14,488 nucleotides of DNA, taken from NCBI GenBank assembly GCA_020718925.1, contig DYRC01000002.1, positions 26,878 through 41,365 of the forward strand. The letters are read 5' to 3'. This DNA comes from Desulfonema limicola (GTDB lineage: Bacteria > Desulfobacterota > Desulfobacteria > Desulfobacterales > DYRC01). The notes beneath the pieces are model-generated. The model saw nothing but the letters and a program-made list of their open reading frames with translations. It had not been told where the DNA came from and did not search any database. The position numbers and the translations under genes were made by a program. Below are positions 1 to 7,677 of the stretch, piece after piece (the stretch's first letter is position 1; every line of letters begins with the position of its first letter).

Positions 1-934
1 CATACCATTCTGACGTTATTTTTAAGCCCTGTTCAAATGAATATTCCGGCTTAAATCCCAGTTCTGCTTTTGCCAGATCAATATTGGCAAGCGATTCAAG
101 AATATCACCGGAGCGGAACGGCGCGTAATTCGGCGCAATATCAAGCTCAGACATGCGGCAAATCATTTCCCACAGATGCTTGATAGTTACAGAATTGCCG
201 GTTCCCACGTTAAACACTTTTCCGGCAGCTTTCTCCGATATTGCCGCAAGAAGATTTGCTTTTACCACATCTTTGACAAAAACAAAATCGCGGGTTTGAG
301 AGCCATTGCCATAAATGATCGGGGCTTGTCGGGATGCAGCTTTGGTTAAAAAAATCGAAATCACGCCGGAATAGGGCGAAGACGGATCCTGACGGGGACC
401 GAATACATTGAAATACCTAAGGCAGACCGTTTCAAGACCGAACATCAGATGATACACGCGGGCATTCAATTCGCCGGTAAGTTTCTGAACGGCGTAAGGC
501 GTCAATGGCTCCGGCGCCATATTTTCACGTTTGGGTGATTCGGGATTATCTCCATAAACCGCACTGGAGCTTGCCAGCACCACCCGTTTCACGCCGCATT
601 TTCGGGCAGTTTCCAACACCGTCAGCGTACCGATGTCATTAATCATAGCAGATTCTATGGGCATTTCAACACTTTTCGGCACAGATACCAGCGCGGCTTC
701 ATGGAAAATCACTTCGCAACCCTGACAGGCGGCTGCCATAATCTCCGGGTCAGATATTCTGCCTTTATGAAAAGAAATCCGCTCTCTGATATGCTCAAGA
801 TTGGATAATCTGCCGCTTGATAAATCATCAAGAACAGACACCTTGCAGCCCATATTAACTAAGGTTTCCGTGAGATGCGAGCCGATAAACCCGGCGCCGC
901 CCGTAACCAATGCTTTTTGAAAATTCAAGTTCAT
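1..934 (-). CDS. NAD-dependent sugar epimerase/dehydratase (UDP-glucose 4-epimerase-like), 3' end cut by window
   Basis: This is an extended short-chain dehydrogenase/reductase, probably a nucleotide-sugar 4-epimerase that supplies precursors for surface polysaccharide. The reading frame is open from ATG 934 to the window edge, giving 311 codons without a stop. Families of this type are about 310-330 residues long, so only a few C-terminal residues are missing. Residues 12-18 (GGAGFIG) are the NAD-binding Rossmann glycine motif. An SSS stretch at 122-124 and the Y147-x3-K151 pair form the catalytic triad. The FGPRQDP segment near 178-184 and RDFVFVKD near 215-222 are typical of GalE/WbpP-like enzymes. 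The ribosome binding site GGGGAGAGG lies about five bases before the ATG, inside a palindromic repeat. It is the last gene of the minus-strand run, 119 bases after the dockerin protein. Exact substrate cannot be told from the sequence. Confidence 0.93.
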   Translation of the reverse strand, partial: MNLNFQKALVTGGAGFIGSHLTETLVNMGCKVSVLDDLSSGRLSNLEHIRERISFHKGRISDPEIMAAACQGCEVIFHEAALVSVPKSVEMPIESAMINDIGTLTVLETARKCGVKRVVLASSSAVYGDNPESPKRENMAPEPLTPYAVQKLTGELNARVYHLMFGLETVCLRYFNVFGPRQDPSSPYSGVISIFLTKAASRQAPIIYGNGSQTRDFVFVKDVVKANLLAAISEKAAGKVFNVGTGNSVTIKHLWEMICRMSELDIAPNYAPFRSGDILESLANIDLAKAELGFKPEYSFEQGLKITSEWY

Positions 935-937
935 ATA

Positions 938-986
938 TACCTCTCCCCGCCCCTCTCCTGAGTGGAGAGGATGTTAGGTTAGGGAT
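938..986. repeat. Short copy of GC-rich palindromic intergenic repeat
   Basis: The 119-base gap between the epimerase start and the VCBS protein end contains CCTCTCC (952-958), a five-base loop and GGAGAGG (964-970), a perfect 7-bp hairpin. It is preceded by a CCTCTCCCCG stretch and followed by GTTAGGTTAGG (973-983). The same components, in the same order, occur in the larger repeat at 13427-13525, so this appears to be a shortened copy of the same family. Its left end, read on the minus strand, supplies the Shine-Dalgarno of the epimerase gene. Confidence 0.75.
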
Positions 987-1053
987 TATCACATTCAAAC
1001 AGAAAGTCAATCAAAATAGCCTGAAAGGGTATAATTTCTGTTTTCGGATGCAC

Positions 1054-2856
1054 TCATCTCAGCCCGGCGACTTTCTGCAAAATGAAAATAATATCCTCAA
1101 GACCGATTTTGCCATCGTTATTCGCATCGCCTGTCAAAACAATGTTCAGAGGATTCAAATCAGCACAGACCTGAAGCCCGATAATTGCATCTTTCAGATT
1201 CACCCTGCAATCTTTATTAAGATCGCCTTGTATTATCTGGGTGCAGGGAACCGGCGGCTGATAAACCTCACGCCCCGCGCTCCAATACACTTTGGCTTGG
1301 CTTGTGTCAGGAAGAGTATACGCCACAATGCCGGAAAATACCGTGCTGATCACCATTTCCAAATTGCCATCGCCGTCAATATCCGCAAGCGTGGGCGCAG
1401 CCATTGCGCCGTTCCAGTCCGATGTAACGCCGCTGGGTTGAAGAGGCAGGTCTTGTTCAAAAAGCTTATGTCCCTGATAATCAACAATATGCAGTTTTCC
1501 GATTTTTTTACTGCTTTTCTGCGTCCATGAGGTAAAGATAATTTCAGCCTTGCCGTCATTTTCCAAATCTGCGACAGCCGCCGGCGAAGCAAATCGGATA
1601 ACGCCTTCGGAAGCGTTATAGACCGAATATGCCCAGTGGGTTTTATTCAGCCAAAACGCATGAACTTTGCCGTCATAAGACGGATAAATGATTTCTTTCA
1701 AACCATCGCCGTCAATATCCGCCACCGCCAGATTCGGCTGGACGCGCTCAATGATGCTTGTTGTAGTTAACGCTACTCCGGTATCCATAGGCACGGTCGT
1801 CCAATCAAATCCGTCTGCATTGAATCTGCTCCGATCCGCATTGAAAATAAATACGCCGGTATATTTCCAATTACCGGGACAGTCCTCAACGTTTCCGGTA
1901 ACTACGACTTCCATTTTCCCGTCATTGTTCACGTCTGTAATTGCGGCAACGCCTTCTCTGAAATTCGGGCGATAGTTTTCAGCGCGGTCAGACGTCTTAC
2001 AGGTTCCCCATCCTCTTAATTCGGTATTGAGACTTTCCCATGTTCCGACATCGCCCCATTTGCCGCTCCAGCCGGTAACATTCGGCGGCCGTTTATATAT
2101 GGAGTTGGCAGAAACCTGCGTTCCATCCGGCTTATAGGCATGGATATAATGCGTATCCGAAGGGGAAATAATTTCACCTTTGCCATCGCCGTCCAGATCG
2201 CCTACGGCGAGATTATTGTTATCAACGCCCCATGCGGTTTCATCAGGATCAGGACTCAATCGGGGCCAGCCCGTCCGCAGCGTTCCGTCATATTGATACA
2301 CCCATGTATTGACAGGATTGCCGCGTCTTGCAGTAACAATGATTTCCTTCTTCCCATCCGAATCCAGATCATACACAGATAACCCTCTGAGTTCATGGAT
2401 AGTTCCGGTGGGAAATTGGGGCCATCCGGTTTTAAAATATCCGTCTTTTGAATATACCGAAAGATATGAACTTAACGTCTCCTTATCTTGGTTATGCGCG
2501 GAAATGATTTCAATATTGCCATCCCCGTCTATATCCGCAGCAATGATCGGGGGCCATGTGCGTCCCATGCCTGAATCGCTTGTGTTACTCAGATCATATC
2601 CTGTGTGGACATAAAAATTTGTTTTCCCTGTCGCGCCGTCCAACCAGTAAATCCGATTGCCCTGAGCGCCGATAACTACCATTTTCCCGTCATTATTCAG
2701 ATCAGCCACAGCCACCGGTGAATACCATGATTGACCACATGAACTGCCGCAAGCCACTCTCCATTTGAGGGTCGGATTCTGAAACGCATCTGCATAACTC
2801 GCGGCAAATACGCTTACAATAAGCAGCATTCCGACAACATATACCGTTTTTTTCAT
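1054..2856 (-). CDS. Secreted VCBS/FG-GAP repeat beta-propeller protein with C-terminal dockerin type I domain
   Basis: This 600-residue protein is predicted to be exported. A signal peptide (MKKT, a hydrophobic core at about residues 5-20, then ASYADA) ends near residue 24. The body carries eight Asp-rich calcium-loop motifs of the FG-GAP/VCBS type, of the form D-x-(D/N)-x-D-G, starting at residues 52, 108, 163, 220, 308, 380, 430 and 492. Each is followed by a hydrophobic strand such as EIIS or EIIV, as in integrin-alpha-like propeller blades. Residues 545-556 and 577-588 are two EF-hand-like calcium loops of a type I dockerin, ending in a helix at the C-terminus. Known dockerins bind cohesins; no cohesin is visible here. 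Many bacteria outside cellulosome producers carry such domains in surface or extracellular proteins. The ATG is preceded by AAGGAGAG with suitable spacing. It starts 26 bases after brnA ends. Ligand and role are unknown. Confidence 0.93.
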   Translation of the reverse strand: MKKTVYVVGMLLIVSVFAASYADAFQNPTLKWRVACGSSCGQSWYSPVAVADLNNDGKMVVIGAQGNRIYWLDGATGKTNFYVHTGYDLSNTSDSGMGRTWPPIIAADIDGDGNIEIISAHNQDKETLSSYLSVYSKDGYFKTGWPQFPTGTIHELRGLSVYDLDSDGKKEIIVTARRGNPVNTWVYQYDGTLRTGWPRLSPDPDETAWGVDNNNLAVGDLDGDGKGEIISPSDTHYIHAYKPDGTQVSANSIYKRPPNVTGWSGKWGDVGTWESLNTELRGWGTCKTSDRAENYRPNFREGVAAITDVNNDGKMEVVVTGNVEDCPGNWKYTGVFIFNADRSRFNADGFDWTTVPMDTGVALTTTSIIERVQPNLAVADIDGDGLKEIIYPSYDGKVHAFWLNKTHWAYSVYNASEGVIRFASPAAVADLENDGKAEIIFTSWTQKSSKKIGKLHIVDYQGHKLFEQDLPLQPSGVTSDWNGAMAAPTLADIDGDGNLEMVISTVFSGIVAYTLPDTSQAKVYWSAGREVYQPPVPCTQIIQGDLNKDCRVNLKDAIIGLQVCADLNPLNIVLTGDANNDGKIGLEDIIFILQKVAGLR

Positions 2857-2882
2857 GTCAACTCTCCTTGTTTATCATAATG

Positions 2883-3167
2883 TTATACACAAGCCATGTT
2901 ATTCTGACTTTCAAGAATTTTCTCTTTGAGCCATAAATTTACCAATGTTTCGGGTAGAACTCCTTTAATATATGCCAATTTATCAATATTATCAGACAAT
3001 TCCCTTTCAACGGCAAAATAATTTTTTTCTGATTTCAACTCCACTTCAAACTCCGTATCTCTCTGTAAATCCTCATAATCAGCCAAGCTGTGAGTATCCC
3101 AGAACCTTGCGGCTTCTTCAATGTTCTTAAATTCTTCAGGCAAAGTTTCTCTTTTATTTTTTCTCAT
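2883..3167 (-). CDS. brnA: BrnA/CopG-type antitoxin
   Basis: This is a 94-residue antitoxin of the CopG/BrnA family, partner of the BrnT toxin encoded immediately upstream. The segment around residues 9-31 (LPEEF, EEAARFWDTHSLADY) is the characteristic N-terminal signature of CopG-like antitoxins. The C-terminal part (about 49-84) has the strand-helix-helix layout of a ribbon-helix-helix DNA-binding domain. Family members neutralise BrnT and usually repress their own operon by binding its promoter. The frame can be extended upstream to a TTG at 3209. However, ATG 3167 gives the normal family length and a 14-base overlap with the toxin gene, the usual coupled arrangement. The ribosome binding site (AAAGAGA) is weak, which fits translational coupling. 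Confidence 0.85.
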   Translation of the reverse strand: MRKNKRETLPEEFKNIEEAARFWDTHSLADYEDLQRDTEFEVELKSEKNYFAVERELSDNIDKLAYIKGVLPETLVNLWLKEKILESQNNMACV

Positions 3168-3438
3168 AATTTCTCTTTTCTTTGGAATCCATATTCCGGG
3201 CTGTAACAATCAATGCTTCTTTGGTCAGTTTATATATAAACAGCACAATCAGATATCTGCCCGCATCTGTCTGTCCGCGCGCGGAATATAAATTCTCATT
3301 TTTTACCTTTCCTTTTTCAATCACTCTGAATTTCGGCTTATTCCGGAAAACCTCTTCTACTTCCTCACGGGATATGTTATGTTTCCAAATAAGCTTATCC
3401 ACAATGTCTCTGTACCAGATAAAACTTTCAATCCTCAT
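3154..3438 (-). CDS. brnT: BrnT family ribonuclease toxin
   Basis: This is a 94-residue toxin of the BrnT family, whose members have a RelE-like fold and cleave RNA. The features seen are the start FIWYRDIVDKLIWKHNIS (residues 6-23), the EEVEEVF helix (25-31), the GQTDAGRYLIVLFIY strand pair (55-69) and the terminal ALIVTARNMDSKEKRNYEK block (75-93). Together these are typical of the family. The ATG follows the stop of the upstream methyltransferase directly (TAA then ATG), and an AGGA site eight bases upstream lies inside that gene. The gene therefore has no promoter space of its own and is probably transcribed from upstream, unless a promoter lies within the methyltransferase gene. brnA overlaps its last 14 bases. 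The pair looks intact, with no frameshift. Confidence 0.87.
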   Translation of the reverse strand: MRIESFIWYRDIVDKLIWKHNISREEVEEVFRNKPKFRVIEKGKVKNENLYSARGQTDAGRYLIVLFIYKLTKEALIVTARNMDSKEKRNYEKK

Positions 3439-4245
3439 TTAATTTTCCTGAACCCCCAAACCTTTGAAAAACGTATAACAGAATACGCCGTCTTCCCCGG
3501 CAGTCGCATACAAATCCGCAATGCCTCTTTCCCAGCCTGCTTTATCTATCAGATTTTCACGCAACGCCTGTTCTCTGACACCTTCCACCATCGCAGTAAA
3601 AGTGTTTTTGGTAAAGCCTTCCACCCATTCCGGTCTGCTCGAATCCACATAAACCATTCGGGGAGAAACGCTTACATTCTCAAAGCCTGCGTGTTTCAAT
3701 AACGGGAACAATTGCCGCCCGATCAGAGAATTTCCGCCCATTTTTGCCTGAAGATCAATCTGACATTGAATTGCGCGAAGTGCATATCGGCTTTCAGGAT
3801 AAAAATAGGTTGAGCCGTGATCGCCTTCAATCACCGTAATTGTTCCGCCTTTCTTCAACACCGATTTCAATCGGATTAACGCCTCAACCGGTTCTTTCAG
3901 ATGTTCCAGCACAAAGCAGACAAAAATATGGTCAAATTGTTCAGCCTCAAACGGCAGATTGAAAATATCCGCCACCTGAAACCGCACATTGGATATGTTT
4001 TCCTGCCGGATTAACGCCTCTGCCGCATTGACAGAATCCTGAGACATATCTATGGAAGTGAACCGCGCGTCAGGGCTGTTTTTGGCAAGAATCACTGTCT
4101 GAGTGCCGACCCCGCATCCGGCTTCTAATACCGAGCTTCCCGCAGGATAAAAGGTATCGCCATGCAGAAGTTCGGTCAGCGTACCCGCCTGATCAAACAA
4201 TCTGCTCTTTTCTTTTTCGGAATATCCGTGAACATAGTCTTGCAT
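3439..4245 (-). CDS. Class I SAM-dependent methyltransferase, small-molecule type
   Basis: This is a 268-residue methyltransferase of the Rossmann-fold class I superfamily. Motif I is VLEAGCGVG at residues 39-47, the acidic residue that contacts the SAM ribose is D66 (SIDMS), and motif II-III features are seen in VADIFNLPF (91-99) and the HIFVCFVLEHL segment (106-116). The C-terminal half (GDHGSTYFYPES, a GGNSLIGRQ segment, then RMVYVDSSRPEWVEGF) is a conserved unit I associate with uncharacterised methyltransferases of anaerobes. The substrate is unknown. The frame extends upstream to a TTG at 4347, overlapping the previous gene. ATG 4245, preceded by GGGGA with seven-base spacing and starting MQDYVHGYS, matches the usual N-terminus better. 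It lies 19 bases after the YiiX-like gene and abuts brnT. Confidence 0.88.
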   Translation of the reverse strand: MQDYVHGYSEKEKSRLFDQAGTLTELLHGDTFYPAGSSVLEAGCGVGTQTVILAKNSPDARFTSIDMSQDSVNAAEALIRQENISNVRFQVADIFNLPFEAEQFDHIFVCFVLEHLKEPVEALIRLKSVLKKGGTITVIEGDHGSTYFYPESRYALRAIQCQIDLQAKMGGNSLIGRQLFPLLKHAGFENVSVSPRMVYVDSSRPEWVEGFTKNTFTAMVEGVREQALRENLIDKAGWERGIADLYATAGEDGVFCYTFFKGLGVQEN

Positions 4246-4264
4246 CGTCAATCCCCATATCATT

Positions 4265-4852
4265 TTAAAGAATCCGGCATACCAGCGAAATTCTTCTGTC
4301 TTTCCAAATGTCTTCAGGAGAAATAAACCCATCGGGATTATAGGCAAACTTTATATTTGCCCTTAAAAAGCATTCATAAACCAATTCGGAGCAGATATAC
4401 TCCCGATCCCGCTCTTTTTTACCATAGCCCAGCGCAATCCGGGCAATGATTTTTGCAATTTCATCTTTGTCATAGGGGCGGGTCAGCTCGTTGATTCCGA
4501 ACTTTGCCAATGCTGCGATACCTGAAGGATTAAGGTCGCTGCATCGGGCAAGAACGATTCTGCCTTGATAAGGCTCTGTGTTTTCATAATCTGATAAATA
4601 TTTGGACAGCGGCACAAAACGCACTCCCATATCCTCCACGCTTTCCAAGAGCAGAATCCGTTCAATGCTGTTCATCCGAAACACGATTCCAACGTGGCTC
4701 CAAGGGGAGTTGGTCATGGTCCGGATTGCCTCAGAGACAAGATAATCTCCTGAAGCAAATAAAATATCGCCGGATCTGAGATGGATGCGAATTTCGTCAT
4801 AGCTCACCACCGGCATTTTTAATATCTGTTCTGATTCAATATGCTCTGCCAT
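4265..4852 (-). CDS. YiiX/YebB-like permuted NlpC/P60 papain-fold hydrolase
   Basis: This protein of about 195 residues has the layout of the circularly permuted NlpC/P60 cysteine hydrolases (YiiX/YebB group). Counting from an upstream in-frame ATG at 4858, the opening GDILF segment (30-34) precedes the catalytic His in SHVGIV (H55). A conserved Glu follows in LLLES (E72), and the catalytic Cys is in YICSELVYE (C156). Known members act as amidases, thioesterases or peptidases; the substrate here is not evident. There is no signal peptide, so it is likely cytoplasmic. Two starts lie two codons apart. ATG 4852 is preferred because AAGGA sits five bases before it, whereas it would touch the ATG at 4858. 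It follows the BFN gene and precedes the methyltransferase by 19 bases, so the two probably form one transcription unit. Confidence 0.87.
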   Translation of the reverse strand: MAEHIESEQILKMPVVSYDEIRIHLRSGDILFASGDYLVSEAIRTMTNSPWSHVGIVFRMNSIERILLLESVEDMGVRFVPLSKYLSDYENTEPYQGRIVLARCSDLNPSGIAALAKFGINELTRPYDKDEIAKIIARIALGYGKKERDREYICSELVYECFLRANIKFAYNPDGFISPEDIWKDRRISLVCRIL

Positions 4853-4885
4853 TGTCATCCTTTTTTGAATCTGTTTTTTGAAATC

Positions 4886-5386
4886 TCATATTTTATATCT
4901 TCCGAACTCTTCCGGCGGAAGATTCTCCAGATATTCAGCCCATTTTTTGCCTTCTTCAGACTTATCCACCGCTTCGCCGGGAATTTTTTCATCTGTCTTT
5001 AATTTTATAATCACATCATTATCCACATACATCGGCGCACCGTATCGCAATGCAATGGCAATCGCATCGCTGGGGCGGGCATCCAGACTCAGAGTTCTGT
5101 CTTCGGAAGTAAAATAAATCCGGGAGTAAAAGGTATTATCTTTGAGATCGCAGATTTCTACTTTGGAAACCTTGAAATTAAGCATATCTGTGAAATTTTT
5201 AAATAAATCATGCGTCATGGGGCGCTCGAATCTGATACGCTGAAGCACAGATGCAATTGCCGTAGCTTCCAAAAGCCCTACCCATATCGAAATGGTCTGT
5301 CCGTCTTCTTCTGATTTCAACGTGATAACCGGCGTATTGGACGCAGTATCCATTATCATGCTTGCTATGCTTACTTTATGCAGCAT
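4886..5386 (-). CDS. Bifunctional nuclease (BFN/DUF151) family protein
   Basis: The 166-residue protein belongs to the DUF151/BFN family. Plant members have been described as bifunctional DNase/RNase, and bacterial members are widespread but poorly studied. Recognised features are PVITLKSEEDG (residues 19-29), the ISIWVGLLEATAIA block (32-45), RPMTHDLF (55-62) and the family signature LSLDARPSDAIAIALRYGAPMYV (99-121). A charged tail of about 40 residues follows. There is a strong AGGAG site seven bases before the ATG. It starts 15 bases after the miaB stop, suggesting co-transcription. Function in this organism is inferred only from the family. Confidence 0.92.
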   Translation of the reverse strand: MLHKVSIASMIMDTASNTPVITLKSEEDGQTISIWVGLLEATAIASVLQRIRFERPMTHDLFKNFTDMLNFKVSKVEICDLKDNTFYSRIYFTSEDRTLSLDARPSDAIAIALRYGAPMYVDNDVIIKLKTDEKIPGEAVDKSEEGKKWAEYLENLPPEEFGRYKI

Positions 5387-5401
5387 CGTATTCTCCTTTT
5401 T

Positions 5402-6769
5402 TTATTCGGGTTCTGTCTTAACCGGCGTTCCTCTCAGAGAATGGGGAAACGCGGTTTCTATTCTGACCGGAATCGTTTTGCCTTTTAAGCCTGTGTCTGA
5501 ATTACAGGTGAAATTCACAATTTTATTGCCGGATGTTCGTCCCATCCATTGAATTTCTCCGGCTTTTTCCGATTTGCGGCTGAAACCATCCACCAGAATC
5601 TGTTCGGTTTTTCCGATAAGTTTTTGATTCTTTTCAAGCGTATATCTGCCTTGAAGTTCCAGCAGTTCATCAAGCCGGGCTTTTTTTTCTTTATCCGGCA
5701 CTTTGTCAGAAAAACGGGATGCCGGAGCCGATGGGCGATCCGAATATTTAAAGACAAACAGACTATCATATTCCACCTGTCTTATCAACTCAAGAGTATC
5801 TTCAAAATCTGTACGCGTTTCTCCGGGAAAGCCCGCAATTATATCGCTGCTCACCGCAATTTCGGGATAAAATTGACGAAGTTTTGCGATTTTTTCAAGA
5901 TAAATATCGCGCGTATATTTCCGATTCATCTTTTTTAAAATCCGGTCAGATCCGGATTGTACCGGCAGATGAATATGTTTGCATAATTTATCAAGGTCTC
6001 TGAATGCCGCCATCAGGTCTTCGGATAAATCTTTGGGATGAGAGGTAGTAAAGCGAATCCGCTCAAGCCCGTCAATTCTGCTCACCATTTTCAGCAATTC
6101 CGGAAAAGAGCATAGGCATTGCTTTTTGCCGAAACTGTTCACATTCTGCCCCAGAAGCGTTACTTCCTTCACGCCGCTGGCGACCAAATCCCGAATTTCT
6201 TCCAAAATACTTTCCGGTATCCGGCTGATTTCCCTGCCCCGCACATGCGGCACCACGCAATACGCGCAGAAATTATCGCAGCCCTGCATGATGGTTATAA
6301 AGCGGCTGATGCTCTCATCGCTGACTGCTTTGAGGAAAAAATCGCTCTCTTCAATCTGTTCGGATAACTCAATATCCACGACCGGTCGTATGCCCAGTTC
6401 AGCCTGCTCAATCAGGCGGGGCAGCCGTCCCACCGCATGAGTGCCGAAGATTACGTCTGTGTATGGCGCACGCCTCAGAATCTTTCTGCCTTCCTGCTGT
6501 GCCACACATCCGCCGACAGCAATGAGCAAGTCCGGCTTTTTGGTTTTCAATGTCAGCAGGCTGCCCAGAAAGCTGAAGACTTTCTGCTCGGCTTTTTCCC
6601 GAATGGCGCAGGTGTTGACAATAATCAGGTCTGCGGATTCGGGAAACGGCGTGAGTTCGTATCCTATTGTTTTCAATCCGCCTGCCATCCGCTCTGCGTC
6701 ATAGACGTTCATCTGACAGCCGATGGTGTGGATGTGGAGAAGTTTGTATTTCAAGGCTTTTTCTCCCAT
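5402..6769 (-). CDS. miaB: tRNA-2-methylthio-N6-dimethylallyladenosine synthase MiaB
   Basis: This is a radical SAM methylthiotransferase that adds the 2-methylthio group to i6A37 of tRNAs reading U-starting codons. The N-terminal domain holds the three cysteines of the auxiliary iron-sulfur cluster: C18 in GCQMNVYD, C54 in NTCAIREKA and C88 in GGCVAQQ. The radical SAM motif Cx3Cx2C is C164, C168, C171 (GCDNFCAYC). A TRAM domain occupies roughly residues 380-448. GCQMN followed by YDAERM distinguishes MiaB from MtaB and RimO. The total of 455 residues is normal. The ATG at 6769 overlaps the restriction gene by 19 bases. An in-frame TTG at 6754, with GGGAG eight bases upstream, overlaps that gene's TGA as TTGA and would give a 450-residue protein starting closer to the family's usual N-terminus. 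Either start is possible. Confidence 0.96.
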   Translation of the reverse strand: MGEKALKYKLLHIHTIGCQMNVYDAERMAGGLKTIGYELTPFPESADLIIVNTCAIREKAEQKVFSFLGSLLTLKTKKPDLLIAVGGCVAQQEGRKILRRAPYTDVIFGTHAVGRLPRLIEQAELGIRPVVDIELSEQIEESDFFLKAVSDESISRFITIMQGCDNFCAYCVVPHVRGREISRIPESILEEIRDLVASGVKEVTLLGQNVNSFGKKQCLCSFPELLKMVSRIDGLERIRFTTSHPKDLSEDLMAAFRDLDKLCKHIHLPVQSGSDRILKKMNRKYTRDIYLEKIAKLRQFYPEIAVSSDIIAGFPGETRTDFEDTLELIRQVEYDSLFVFKYSDRPSAPASRFSDKVPDKEKKARLDELLELQGRYTLEKNQKLIGKTEQILVDGFSRKSEKAGEIQWMGRTSGNKIVNFTCNSDTGLKGKTIPVRIETAFPHSLRGTPVKTEPE

Positions 6770-7677
6770 AGTTCTTCAAAGCGATTTACAATTTCAAGAA
6801 AAATTTTCCGATATTGTGAGTTATCTTTTTCATTTTCCGATAACTCTGCCTGTATCTGATTTTTCAGACGCTGAAGCTTTTTGTCAATTTCAACGTCTGT
6901 GCTTGTTTCGGAGATAGCTTTGAAGAAAGTTATCCAATGAGCAATTCTGATGCCTAAGTAGTCATGCGCTTTGATGTCGGCGATATAGTTATCAAGAATA
7001 CCGGCTCTGGCAATTCTGCCGAAGTTTCCGCCTTTATCATTTTCAGCTTCATCAGAGGCGTGTTGCTTACTCTTAGGATAAGGATGTCTGTTTTCAGGAG
7101 GAGGTTTGCGGATAGCTGCATTTTCACCGCGTCCTGACCGCGACTTCTGCCAATAATAATTCCGATATTCGGCAGCGTATTTTGCTGATTCGGTATAAGG
7201 TGTCAGTAATCGCGGAGTGCCTGAAATCACTTCTGAAAGCAGCCACGGGATGACCACAAGCAGGTCAGCATCAGCACAGGCTTCAGGACTTATCTGATAC
7301 CTGAAACTCGGTTCCCCTTCTTTGCTCAGAACATACCATGATTTCAGTTCTATTCCGAAAAGAATATCATTTTCATTATGCAGATTTCTGAGCAAGACAT
7401 CAGGAAAAGTCTGAGATTGCCGGACAAAAGCGTACTCTGAGTAGCGGTTGTCAGAATCCCACAGGTTACGCAGACCATTGAGCAGGGTAACAGCTTGTGT
7501 TTCGATTACAGTCGAAAATGCGCTGCCGACTGAAAATATTTCAGTAACATTGATTCCCCTGATGACCAACTCTGTCTCAAAGTGATTGGGCAGAGAATAA
7601 AAAATCGCTTTTATCCTTTCCCATAGTTTATAATGAGTCCATTTTTTATCAGGCATGACTTCGGATGGTTCGGACAT
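6751..7677 (-). CDS. Probable type II restriction endonuclease (PD-(D/E)XK type)
   Basis: This 308-residue protein follows a DNA methyltransferase gene, with the TAATG overlap typical of coupled restriction-modification genes. A candidate PD-(D/E)xK nuclease core is visible: P92-D93 in TFPDVLL, then E110-L-K112 in FGIELKSW, with a strand-like hydrophobic run before the latter. The segment RQSQTFPDVLLR followed by ELKSWYVLSKEGEPSFRY resembles uncharacterised restriction enzymes paired with this methyltransferase type. Residues about 178-216 are rich in Arg, Pro, Lys and Glu and look like a flexible linker. The C-terminal 60 residues (260-303) are helical and charged. ATG 7677 is chosen over an upstream TTG at 7692 because GGAG lies eight bases before it. 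Recognition sequence is not predictable. It probably cleaves unmodified DNA at the sites protected by its neighbour, an inference from context and motif. Confidence 0.78.
   Translation of the reverse strand: MSEPSEVMPDKKWTHYKLWERIKAIFYSLPNHFETELVIRGINVTEIFSVGSAFSTVIETQAVTLLNGLRNLWDSDNRYSEYAFVRQSQTFPDVLLRNLHNENDILFGIELKSWYVLSKEGEPSFRYQISPEACADADLLVVIPWLLSEVISGTPRLLTPYTESAKYAAEYRNYYWQKSRSGRGENAAIRKPPPENRHPYPKSKQHASDEAENDKGGNFGRIARAGILDNYIADIKAHDYLGIRIAHWITFFKAISETSTDVEIDKKLQRLKNQIQAELSENEKDNSQYRKIFLEIVNRFEELWEKKP

Noticed and set aside
952..970. Rho-independent terminator after the VCBS protein gene
   Set aside because: The hairpin is followed on the minus strand by GGCGGGGAGAGG rather than a U tract, so it does not look like a terminator.
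910..1530. Plus-strand open frame of 206 codons opposite the VCBS protein gene
   Set aside because: It lies antisense to a well-supported gene with signal peptide and dockerin, has no recognisable domain, and spans the intergenic repeat.
6437..6859. Plus-strand open frame of 140 codons opposite miaB
   Set aside because: It is antisense to conserved miaB sequence including cluster cysteines, so it is a shadow frame.
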